NCBI GenBank assembly: GCA_002796045.1
Contig: PCVM01000028.1
Location: 673 to 6,569, forward strand
Direction of reading: 5' to 3'
DNA length: 5,897 nt
Source of the DNA: Candidatus Roizmanbacteria bacterium CG11_big_fil_rev_8_21_14_0_20_36_8
Lineage (GTDB): Bacteria > Patescibacteriota > Microgenomatia > UBA1406 > GWC2-37-13
Shown one piece after another: positions 1 to 5,684 of the stretch (position 1 is its first letter; every line of letters begins with the position of its first letter). The translations under genes and the position numbers were made by a program. The notes below the pieces were generated by a model. That model was not told the origin of the DNA. It ran no database searches and was given only the letters and a program-made list of their open reading frames with translations.

Positions 1-37
1 CATTAGTGGAGTTTTTGTGAAAAGAAAGGTTATTATA

Positions 38-61
38 TTAAATTTCTAAATTGTTAAATTA
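38..61. repeat. Octamer tandem repeat abutting the glycosyltransferase stop codon
   Basis: Three consecutive 8-bp units read on the plus strand as TTAAATTT, CTAAATTG and TTAAATTA. They end exactly where the minus-strand glycosyltransferase stop codon (62-64) begins. The same 8-bp period and TAAATT core recur behind two other stop codons, at about 1982-2003 and 3241-3264, so this is a recurrent gene-end element rather than random AT richness. The function is unknown; weak pairing between units is possible because the core is nearly self-complementary. Confidence 0.6.
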
Positions 62-1540
62 CTACACTTTCTCAGCTACCTTATATGTTAAAGTTTTTCC
101 AAGTAAAAGTCTAGTATGAGCGTCGAGTGCTGGGAGTGAGGAAAAGACAAATGAGACGATTGGAAGAAGGTACCACTGCACGATAAATAGGGGAATATTT
201 TTTAGCTGGGTTTTTTGATCAAGACTGTGTCGTAGTTTGACATCGAGGTATACATATAAAAATATCATGGCTGTGGCAAGCGTTAAGATAAATCCTGTAA
301 GTCGGGGGAGTAGAAATCCTAAAACAGTACGTTTGAATATTGGATTTATAATCGGAGGAATCCAGCCACTAACAGTTAGAACGAAAAATGACGTTGGCCA
401 AAGTAGGTGAGTTTCGATAAGATACATGAACTTCCAAAATCGAAGTGACCAAGGGATATGAGAGGCGGTAAACATATTGTTCCAGAAATATGAGATATCA
501 GTGACACCCCATGCCCAACGTCTTTCTTGATCATAGCGACCAGCAAGAGTTTTCATAGTGCTGCCCGAGTAGATCGCATCACCATTTACTATTGTGTATA
601 GCGGAAGGGTCCTTACTTTCACTCCCAATTTGAAAAATGCCTGATAATATATATGCCAATCTTCAGGAATGATGTCAACATCCCAGTAATCTACCTGTTT
701 CAAGAGCCAGAGGTTTGTCGAGTAAGTCGAGATGTGAATGAGTTGATTTTTTTGAGAAAGAAACGCCAAACGAAGAATCGATGACAAGGTCGCCTGCATC
801 CGAACTATAAATGGCAGTTGCCAAAAATTATTGTAAAGCAGGACCGGCGCCCAGTAAAAATGAAAGTCTCGGTCGGAATCTTGCAAAAACTCAAACGTCA
901 TATAAGAAAGGAAGTTTTTCGGCAAGATGCTATCTGCGTCACAGATCGTGATCAAAGTTTTTTTGAATTCAAAGTTGCGCGCGAGGCAGTATTTTTCGAT
1001 CTCGCGCGCAGCACATGTCTGATTGCTTGCTTTGCCAGGAACCTCCCCTGGGACTAGAACGTGGAATACACTAATTATGTCGGTAAACGATTTTGCCCAT
1101 TTTGTTTCAAGTTTGTGAGCCTTTTCTATTGAGTCTATTTCACGTTTTTCGAAAGCTAGAACAAGATGGACATTTTTATATGGATAATCTTGGCCTACTA
1201 TTGCGGCAATTGTTTCATCGATTTTATAGATGGGTTCTTTGTAATTTGGAATGATAATAAATTGTTGGAGTTTTGAAGCTCCTGATTGTTTTGTGATATA
1301 TTTTTCAAACGGCATATTTTGAAAAAATCTAATAAGTGAGTAAGAAAGTGTTGCGTAATAAGCTGTTGTAAGCGATTTGACCAAAAAATATAGATCAAAA
1401 GCAATGATGAAATAAGCGACTACGGCCGGGTGAAAAGGCGAAAGCCAAAGCGGCATCAATATAATGGCCCAAGTAAAAAAAGGAATAAGAATTTCGCCAA
1501 AACGACGAAATTGCTTTGATCTGACAATACGATTGGTCAT
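62..1540 (-). CDS. Membrane-bound family 2 glycosyltransferase, processive-type
   Basis: This 492-residue protein probably transfers a sugar from a nucleotide-sugar donor to a lipid or growing polysaccharide at the cytoplasmic face of the membrane. Two hydrophobic segments (about 16-34 and 39-58) precede the catalytic domain, which opens with IIIPNYKEP at 95-103. GKASN at 169-173 and the metal/nucleotide-binding DAD at 201-203 follow. PED at 292-294 supplies the likely acidic catalytic residue, and QERRW at 338-342 matches the Q-x-x-R-W signature of cellulose synthase and hyaluronan synthase-like enzymes. About three further membrane segments follow (roughly 375-397, 407-431, 450-472). The order of motifs and helices is that of GT2 enzymes with a membrane pore, but no PilZ domain is present and the product cannot be told from sequence. 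The ATG at 1538-1540 has no Shine-Dalgarno sequence but sits 7 nt after a TATAAT box. The gene is divergent from the UmuD-like gene. The GT2 class is secure; substrate and processivity are inferred. Confidence 0.9.
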   Translation of the reverse strand: MTNRIVRSKQFRRFGEILIPFFTWAIILMPLWLSPFHPAVVAYFIIAFDLYFLVKSLTTAYYATLSYSLIRFFQNMPFEKYITKQSGASKLQQFIIIPNYKEPIYKIDETIAAIVGQDYPYKNVHLVLAFEKREIDSIEKAHKLETKWAKSFTDIISVFHVLVPGEVPGKASNQTCAAREIEKYCLARNFEFKKTLITICDADSILPKNFLSYMTFEFLQDSDRDFHFYWAPVLLYNNFWQLPFIVRMQATLSSILRLAFLSQKNQLIHISTYSTNLWLLKQVDYWDVDIIPEDWHIYYQAFFKLGVKVRTLPLYTIVNGDAIYSGSTMKTLAGRYDQERRWAWGVTDISYFWNNMFTASHIPWSLRFWKFMYLIETHLLWPTSFFVLTVSGWIPPIINPIFKRTVLGFLLPRLTGFILTLATAMIFLYVYLDVKLRHSLDQKTQLKNIPLFIVQWYLLPIVSFVFSSLPALDAHTRLLLGKTLTYKVAEKV

Positions 1541-1547
1541 AATCTAT

Positions 1548-1553
1548 ATTATA
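1548..1553 (-). promoter_or_regulatory. Candidate -10 box for the glycosyltransferase, possibly leaderless
   Basis: On the minus strand a perfect TATAAT lies 7 nt before the ATG of the glycosyltransferase. Transcription normally begins about 7 nt after a -10 box, so the transcript would start at or next to the start codon and have no leader. No good -35 hexamer is visible 16-18 nt upstream. The lack of a Shine-Dalgarno sequence fits a leaderless message. Confidence 0.45.
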
Positions 1554-1583
1554 CAATAGGATTTTCTGATATTCTTACAGTTC

Positions 1584-1979
1584 ATGAAAGTTGTAAATAT
1601 TCCTTTATTTGAGACTAAAATTTCAGCTGGTTTTCCGTCGCCTGCAGATGACTTTGTTGATACGAAGCTTGATTTGAATGATCATCTAGTCCATCATCCT
1701 GCGGCAACATTCTTCCTTCGAGTTGGGGGAGACTCGATGATTGGAGCTGGAATTTTTGACGGAGACTTATTAATCGTCGATCGAAGCATTGAAAAATTCA
1801 ACAAAGCTGTCATTATCGCTGTTTTAAACGGAGAAATGATGGTCAAGAGGATTATTTTTCGAGGAAAATCAGTCATTTTAGCTCCTGAAAATCCAGAGTA
1901 CAAGTCCGTTGAGGTCACTGAAGATATGGATTTTTCAGTTTGGGGAGTAGTTACGGCGGTTATTCATAAAATGTTATAA
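1584..1979 (+). CDS. umuD: UmuD-like S24 family self-cleaving protein (translesion synthesis subunit)
   Basis: UmuD proteins cleave themselves with RecA help after DNA damage; the shortened form joins UmuC to make error-prone polymerase V. This 131-residue protein is slightly shorter than E. coli UmuD (139) and has no DNA-binding domain, so it is not a LexA repressor. The cleavage region is conserved: Ala15-Gly16 followed by FPSPA, where E. coli has Cys-Gly-FPSPA. The nucleophile is Ser51 in GDSM and the general base is Lys88 in MVKR. Their 37-residue spacing equals that of Ser60/Lys97 in E. coli. DGDLLIVDR at 59-67 and the terminal WGVVTAVIHKM are also family-typical. The arm before the cleavage site is about nine residues shorter than in E. 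coli. Start ATG 1584 is the only reasonable one. A weak possible promoter is CTGACA (1521-1526), an 18-bp spacer and TATATT (1545-1550). No umuC follows; the partner gene lies about 2.4 kb away. Confidence 0.92.
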   Translation: MKVVNIPLFETKISAGFPSPADDFVDTKLDLNDHLVHHPAATFFLRVGGDSMIGAGIFDGDLLIVDRSIEKFNKAVIIAVLNGEMMVKRIIFRGKSVILAPENPEYKSVEVTEDMDFSVWGVVTAVIHKML

Positions 1980-1981
1980 AG

Positions 1982-2003
1982 TAATTCAATAATTTAATAA
2001 TTA
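1982..2003. repeat. Degenerate octamer repeat after the umuD stop codon
   Basis: Just behind the umuD stop (1977-1979) the plus strand reads GTAATTCA, ATAATTTA and ATAATTAG in succession from 1981. This is an 8-bp period with an AATTTA-like core, matching the reverse complement of the units at 38-61 and 3241-3264. Relative to the upstream gene it has the same orientation as the copy behind the glycosyltransferase. It is more degenerate than the other two and could be chance AT richness. Confidence 0.4.
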
Positions 2004-2040
2004 GAGTACTTAGGTCGATTAGAAATTAATCTTGAAACAC

Positions 2041-3237
2041 ATGTACATCCCACCAGATTCAATACTAAAAAAATATGCTGATGTTCTCATTAAATTTGCC
2101 CTTTGGGATGGTAAGGGAATCAGGAAGGGTGATGTAGTTTCTCTTGAAGTTCCAGAAAGTGCAAAGCCGATGTTGATCCCATTACAAACTGCGGTACTTG
2201 AGGCTCAGGGACAACCGATAATTCACTATATTCCAGAGGGGATAAAGCGAGCTTTTTATGAAGTCGCAACAGCTGGTCAAATTGCCTGGAAGCCTAAGAA
2301 ATACTTACTTGAGCGCATTGAAACAATCGATCACGTTGTTCACATTATTTCTACGAGCGACAAATTTGAGCTAAAAGGTACTGATAGCAAGAAAATAATG
2401 TTAGATCGCGCGACTTCAAAATTTGCGATGAAGGCGCGCGACATAAAAGAAAATGCAGGAAAATTGACCTGGACTCTTGGCTTGTTTGGAACAGAGGCTA
2501 TGGCTGCTGAGGCTGGATTATCACTTGAAGATTACTGGAATGAGATAATTACTGCGTGCTTTTTGGACTTTGATGATCCTATCGCTCGTTGGAGGGAAGT
2601 TTTTGATGAAATCGCCAGCACTCAAGAAAAATTAAATTTACTTGAGGTTGAGTGGCTTCATATTGAGGGCGCTGACGTTGACTTAAAAATAAAAATTGAT
2701 AAAAACCGGAAATGGCTCGGTGGAAGTGGCCGAAACATTCCGTCATTTGAGGTGTTTATTTCACCTGATTGGCGCGGTACAACAGGTAAAATAACATTTA
2801 ATCAACCACTTTATCATTATGGGAATTTGATCGAAGGAATTACATTGACTTTTAAGGACGGGAAAGTTATCAAAGCATATGCCAGAGAAAATGATGATCT
2901 TTTGCAGGAAATGTTAGAAGTTCCGGGGGCTGACAGCATAGGAGAATTTAGTTTGACAGATAAACGTTTAAGTAAAATTAATCATTTTATGGCAGAAACA
3001 TTATTTGATGAAAATATGGGTGGGCCTTTTGGGAATACTCATATTGCCCTTGGAAAAAGCTATCATGATAGTTTTACTGGTGATCCTTCAATTATTACCG
3101 ATTTGCAGTGGGAAGATATGGGCTTCAATGACAGCGCCCTTCATACTGATATTATCTCCACAACCGATCGAATTGTTACCGCAACACTCATTGACGGGAG
3201 TGAAGTTGTTATATATAGAGATGGGATGTTTGTCTAA
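2041..3237 (+). CDS. M29-family metalloaminopeptidase (AmpS / aminopeptidase T type)
   Basis: This cytoplasmic enzyme removes N-terminal amino acids from peptides using a two-metal centre. At 398 residues it has the usual family length. Numbered from the ATG at 2041, the family's metal-binding and catalytic positions are visible in order: Glu237 in NIPSFEVF, Glu302 in GEFSL, His334 in NTHIALG, Tyr341 (seven residues later, as in the Thermus enzyme), then His368 and Asp370 in LHTD. The DENMGG segment just before His334 corresponds to the family's DEN motif. The N-terminal half, with KYADVLIKFALW, is also typical. A TTG at 2032 in the same frame would add three residues (Met-Lys-His); ATG 2041 is preferred because it matches the usual family start. 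Neither start has a clear Shine-Dalgarno sequence. The gene lies 61 bp after umuD on the same strand and could be co-transcribed with it, but no functional link to DNA repair is known. General peptide salvage is the likely role. Confidence 0.93.
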   Translation: MYIPPDSILKKYADVLIKFALWDGKGIRKGDVVSLEVPESAKPMLIPLQTAVLEAQGQPIIHYIPEGIKRAFYEVATAGQIAWKPKKYLLERIETIDHVVHIISTSDKFELKGTDSKKIMLDRATSKFAMKARDIKENAGKLTWTLGLFGTEAMAAEAGLSLEDYWNEIITACFLDFDDPIARWREVFDEIASTQEKLNLLEVEWLHIEGADVDLKIKIDKNRKWLGGSGRNIPSFEVFISPDWRGTTGKITFNQPLYHYGNLIEGITLTFKDGKVIKAYARENDDLLQEMLEVPGADSIGEFSLTDKRLSKINHFMAETLFDENMGGPFGNTHIALGKSYHDSFTGDPSIITDLQWEDMGFNDSALHTDIISTTDRIVTATLIDGSEVVIYRDGMFV

Positions 3238-3240
3238 TAG

Positions 3241-3264
3241 CTAAATTGCTAAATTGTTGAATTG
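3241..3264. repeat. Octamer tandem repeat after the aminopeptidase stop codon
   Basis: Three 8-bp units, CTAAATTG, CTAAATTG and TTGAATTG, begin 3 nt after the TAA stop of the aminopeptidase gene (3235-3237), with an extra in-line TAG between. CTAAATTG is identical to the central unit at 46-53. Relative to its upstream gene this copy is inverted compared with the other two loci. Function unknown. Confidence 0.65.
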
Positions 3265-3276
3265 CTTTGTCATGGT

Positions 3277-3292
3277 TTTTGCAGCTGCAAAA
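3277..3292. repeat. Perfect 16-bp palindrome TTTTGCAGCTGCAAAA
   Basis: A perfect dyad centred between 3284 and 3285 lies in the gap between the convergent aminopeptidase and membrane-protein genes. As RNA it would give a six-pair stem with an AGCT loop, followed on one strand by A residues and on the other by T residues. It may assist termination or be a protein-binding site; its position downstream of both genes argues against a promoter role. Confidence 0.55.
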
Positions 3293-3326
3293 CTTGTTCA
3301 CATACAGACTTCTACGAAGCTTAATA

Positions 3327-3395
3327 AAATAGGGATCATCCCGAAACGGGATCATCCCGAAACGGGATCATCCCGAAACGGGATCATCCCTATTT
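3327..3395. repeat. Tandem 16-bp hairpin array, likely bidirectional terminator
   Basis: The unit GGGATCATCCCGAAAC is repeated without error at 3332-3347, 3348-3363 and 3364-3379, followed by a partial 11-bp unit at 3380-3390. Flanking arms AAATAGGGAT (3327-3336) and ATCCCTATTT (3386-3395) make the block symmetric about 3361. It can fold in two ways. One is three short hairpins with ATCCCG stems and AAA loops, at 3338-3352, 3354-3368 and 3370-3384. The other is a single long imperfect hairpin with C-C mismatches and an A-A internal loop. Removing two units leaves a simple hairpin, which suggests that a terminator-like element was expanded by slippage. It lies between convergent genes, where a two-way terminator would be useful; the flanking T tract is short. 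Confidence 0.9.
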
Positions 3396-3462
3396 CTTCA
3401 TATACTTAGCATTATTAGGAAATATATTTTCAATTGGAGTTGGATCGGCCCTCTTTACATTT

Positions 3463-4110
3463 TTATTGAAACAGTTCAACTGCCTTTGGGTCTTTGATGG
3501 TGAGCTTTTGGGAGCAGGAATCAAGATGACCTGTCGCAATGACTACAGCATTTTCATACTGCTTCAGATCGACAAAACGAGAGTAGGGAAGTGTGACGGC
3601 TGAGTAATCTGATTTGATAAGGACAATTCTATTTCTCTCAACTTTTGGACGAAAGTAATCGATGAGGTTTTGAATATATGGGATATCTTTGGAATCTTTT
3701 TCAAGAATCTGCAGGGTTTTGATTGTTCCAATTTGTGACTGTGTGCCTTTGTCACATAAAACTTGGCCACCGCCTAAGACTCCAAATATACTAAGTGTTA
3801 GAAAAACTCCCATTATGCCAAGTGAACCTTTTAGGGTGAATGAAAAGGCTTTTTGCTTTTTCAGATCTTCAAGAAGTTTGGTGATTTTCTCAAGTGGATT
3901 GCCTACGTGAATATCCAAGAGATCATCATCACTGTCTTCGTGACCATTTGAGGCTTTGTGAATATTGTCTCTGAGAATTTTAGCGGCATTTTTTTGATCT
4001 TGTAAATACTTTATTGCTTCCTCTTCAGATAGGAAATGTCCTTCTTGGTCACGGATCTTAGTTTTGGCGGCAGCACTTTTTTTTGGAGTTTTTTTTCTCG
4101 TCTTTGCCAT
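3463..4110 (-). CDS. Unrecognised single-pass membrane protein with basic N-terminal tail
   Basis: I do not recognise a family for this 215-residue protein. The first 20 residues are rich in Lys, Arg and Ala (MAKTRKKTPKK), resembling nucleic-acid-binding or charge-anchoring tails. The next 70 or so residues are charged and probably helical, with an acidic patch (EDSDDDLLD) at 58-66 and a possible short coiled coil at about 72-88. One clear membrane segment spans roughly 96-116 and ends in GGG. The remaining 100 residues should lie outside the cell by the positive-inside rule. They carry two cysteines, Cys119 and Cys199, which might form a disulfide. No lipobox, signal-peptidase site or catalytic motif is evident. 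The ATG (4108-4110) has no Shine-Dalgarno sequence. The gene is convergent with the aminopeptidase and divergent from umuC, with the heptamer cluster between them. The coding call is well supported by length and composition; function is open. Confidence 0.8.
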   Translation of the reverse strand: MAKTRKKTPKKSAAAKTKIRDQEGHFLSEEEAIKYLQDQKNAAKILRDNIHKASNGHEDSDDDLLDIHVGNPLEKITKLLEDLKKQKAFSFTLKGSLGIMGVFLTLSIFGVLGGGQVLCDKGTQSQIGTIKTLQILEKDSKDIPYIQNLIDYFRPKVERNRIVLIKSDYSAVTLPYSRFVDLKQYENAVVIATGHLDSCSQKLTIKDPKAVELFQ

Positions 4111-4166
4111 AAAAATATTGTTGCAAATTGATGTATAAATTGCAAGAGGGTATTTAATTGAAATAT

Positions 4167-4297
4167 TTGTGGATGGTCATTTTTCTCACTTTTATCCACA
4201 AATTGTGGAGTCCACAACTGAAAACGGGGTTGAGGTGGAATTGTGGATAATTGTGGATACTAAAAAACTCACCACAATATTATTTGTGGATCCACAA
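4167..4297. other. Cluster of TTGTGGA/TCCACAA heptamers; candidate DnaA-box cluster (possible oriC)
   Basis: Eight exact TTGTGGA heptamers lie within 131 bp. On the plus strand they are at 4167-4173, 4203-4209, 4241-4247, 4251-4257 and 4284-4290; inverted as TCCACAA they are at 4195-4201, 4211-4217 and 4291-4297. Degenerate copies occur near 4235 and 4271. Two extend to the perfect DnaA box TTATCCACA (4192-4200 and, inverted, 4242-4250), and 4252-4260 matches 8 of 9. The tandem pair at 4242 and 4252 is spaced 10 bp, about one helical turn. AT-rich stretches flank the cluster (about 4108-4170 and 4298-4360), and the adjoining genes diverge from it. These are the usual attributes of a bacterial origin, but no dnaA or dnaN is present. 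A DnaA-regulated promoter, or an operator for umuC and the membrane protein, would explain it equally well. Confidence 0.6.
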
Positions 4298-4299
4298 AT
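4282..4299. repeat. 18-bp perfect palindrome joining two heptamers
   Basis: ATTTGTGGATCCACAAAT is a perfect inverted repeat formed by two head-to-head heptamers with no spacer. Two other facing pairs in the cluster have a single central base (4195-4209 and 4203-4217). This one is closest to umuC, 62 bp before its start codon, where an operator would be expected. Confidence 0.7.
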
Positions 4300-4361
4300 T
4301 TTGGGTGTTTTTGATTATATTTCATTCCCGACCAAATATTCAAGTATCATACTACTTATAT

Positions 4362-5675
4362 ATGTTTTCTGTAATCGACTGTAATAGTTTTTATGTATCA
4401 TGTGAGAGGTTATTCCAACCTCAGTATGAAAACCGTCCAGTAGTTGTTTTATCAAACAACGACGGCTGTGTAATATCTCGTTCAAATGAAGCTAAAGCCT
4501 TACAAATTCCCATGGGCGCGCCAGCATTTAAATACGAAAGTATTTTCAAGCAGCATAACGTGAAAATATTTTCCCCAAACTTCACATTGTATGGCGATAT
4601 ATCATCAAGGGTGATGAGTGTCATTTCAAGATATGCAGATGGAATGGAAATATACTCTATTGACGAAGCATTTCTTTTTTTTGAAGGAGCGACATTGGAG
4701 CAATTATCATCAATACATCGGGATATTCGCAAGCAGGTCAAAAAAGAGGTAGGAATTCCGGTTTCAATTGGAATTTCCATCACAAAAACTTTATCAAAAG
4801 CCGCAAATGAGATTGCAAAAAATAACGATAAATATGAAGGTGTTTATAACATTGACATTAAAAATGTTTCTCAGTATCGACAGGATCTAACTAACCTCAA
4901 AGTTGGCGATGTCTGGGGAATTGGAAGGCGTTATGCTGAGTTGTTGAAAATGCGTGGTGTGGAAACTGCTTATCAATTTTGCCAGTGTGACGATGTTTGG
5001 ATAAGAAAAAACATGTCAATTATTGGTCTAAAAACAGCTCAAGAACTTCGCGGCACCTCTTGTTTAGATCTTGAAGAAGTTAGACCTGCTAAACAATCGA
5101 TAATCAGCTCAAAATCATTTGGAAAACCAGTATCCGAGTTGATTGAGCTTAAAGAAGCGGTTTCGACTTTCACCACTCGTGCCGCTGAAAAGCTTAGATC
5201 AGAAGGTGAGGTGGCAGGCCAGATCAGAGTTTCGTTGATGACGAATATTCATAAAAGTTCAGATCCTCAGTATTTTCCATCTTCATCAGCTCAGCTAATG
5301 GGTCCAACTGATTTTACTCCTGATTTGATTTCTGAGGCCTTAAAAATTGTAGATAAGATTTATAGAAAGGGATATTTGTATAAAAAGGCTATCGTCCAAC
5401 TTTATGATTTGAAACCAAACGATAAAATACAGCTTGGCCTTTTCTCAAAAAATGTAAATAATAATAAACAAACCCTTGAGAAACATAAAAAAATAATGAA
5501 AAGTATTGATTTATTGAATAGCGAATGGGGGAGTGAGACTGTTCAATTTGGTTCGCAGGGACTTTCAAAACAAGCTGGCGTGCTTAAAAACAAGAAGAAA
5601 TGGTTTCAACGCCAAAGTATGAGGTCGGGCAGATATACAACTCGCTGGAATGAGTTGTTGGTTGTAATATGCTAA
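4362..5675 (+). CDS. umuC: UmuC-type Y-family translesion DNA polymerase
   Basis: This is the catalytic subunit of an error-prone polymerase V-like enzyme, which copies across damaged bases together with cleaved UmuD. The ATG at 4362 gives 437 residues, close to E. coli UmuC (422), and places the protein at the family start FSVIDCNSFYVSCER. An upstream in-frame ATG at 4251 would add 37 atypical residues coded from the heptamer cluster and is rejected. Catalytic Asp6 and Asp101-Glu102 (SIDEA) and the steric-gate Tyr11 fall at the same numbers as in E. coli. Finger-region NNDGCVISRSNEAK, the GISITKTLSKAANEIAK block and the helix-hairpin-helix WGIGRR at 185-190 follow. QLGLF at 357-361 matches the beta-clamp-binding motif QLNLF at the same position in E. 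coli. The end, RYTTRWNEL, is the DUF4113-type tail typical of UmuC and absent from DinB. All key residues are intact. No Shine-Dalgarno sequence is visible. Regulation may come from the upstream heptamer cluster. Confidence 0.95.
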   Translation: MFSVIDCNSFYVSCERLFQPQYENRPVVVLSNNDGCVISRSNEAKALQIPMGAPAFKYESIFKQHNVKIFSPNFTLYGDISSRVMSVISRYADGMEIYSIDEAFLFFEGATLEQLSSIHRDIRKQVKKEVGIPVSIGISITKTLSKAANEIAKNNDKYEGVYNIDIKNVSQYRQDLTNLKVGDVWGIGRRYAELLKMRGVETAYQFCQCDDVWIRKNMSIIGLKTAQELRGTSCLDLEEVRPAKQSIISSKSFGKPVSELIELKEAVSTFTTRAAEKLRSEGEVAGQIRVSLMTNIHKSSDPQYFPSSSAQLMGPTDFTPDLISEALKIVDKIYRKGYLYKKAIVQLYDLKPNDKIQLGLFSKNVNNNKQTLEKHKKIMKSIDLLNSEWGSETVQFGSQGLSKQAGVLKNKKKWFQRQSMRSGRYTTRWNELLVVIC

Positions 5676-5684
5676 CATAAATAT

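Noticed and set aside
818..1057. Plus-strand open frame of 79 codons inside the glycosyltransferase gene.
   Set aside because: It is antisense to the conserved catalytic region (DAD motif) of a well-supported gene and has no start signal or recognisable protein features.
1566..1580. CTG-N9-CAG just upstream of umuD, resembling a LexA SOS box (CTG-N10-CAG).
   Set aside because: The spacer is one base short, the inner bases are not symmetric, and no similar site lies upstream of umuC.
3332..3390. Tandem 16-bp units considered as a CRISPR array.
   Set aside because: The units are contiguous with no unique spacers, are too short and are self-complementary; no cas genes are present.
4132..4137. 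Minus-strand TATACA as a -10 box for the membrane-protein gene.
   Set aside because: It is plausible in position, but no matching -35 hexamer is visible, and such hexamers are common in this AT-rich gap.
4167..4297. Heptamer cluster considered as plasmid iterons.
   Set aside because: Iterons are usually regular direct repeats near a rep gene. Here orientation is mixed, spacing is irregular and no replication initiator gene is present.
4251..4361. In-frame N-terminal extension of umuC from an upstream ATG (37 extra residues).
   Set aside because: The extension is coded by the heptamer cluster and AT-rich leader, is hydrophobic and unlike any UmuC start. ATG 4362 places all catalytic residues at the E. 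coli UmuC positions.
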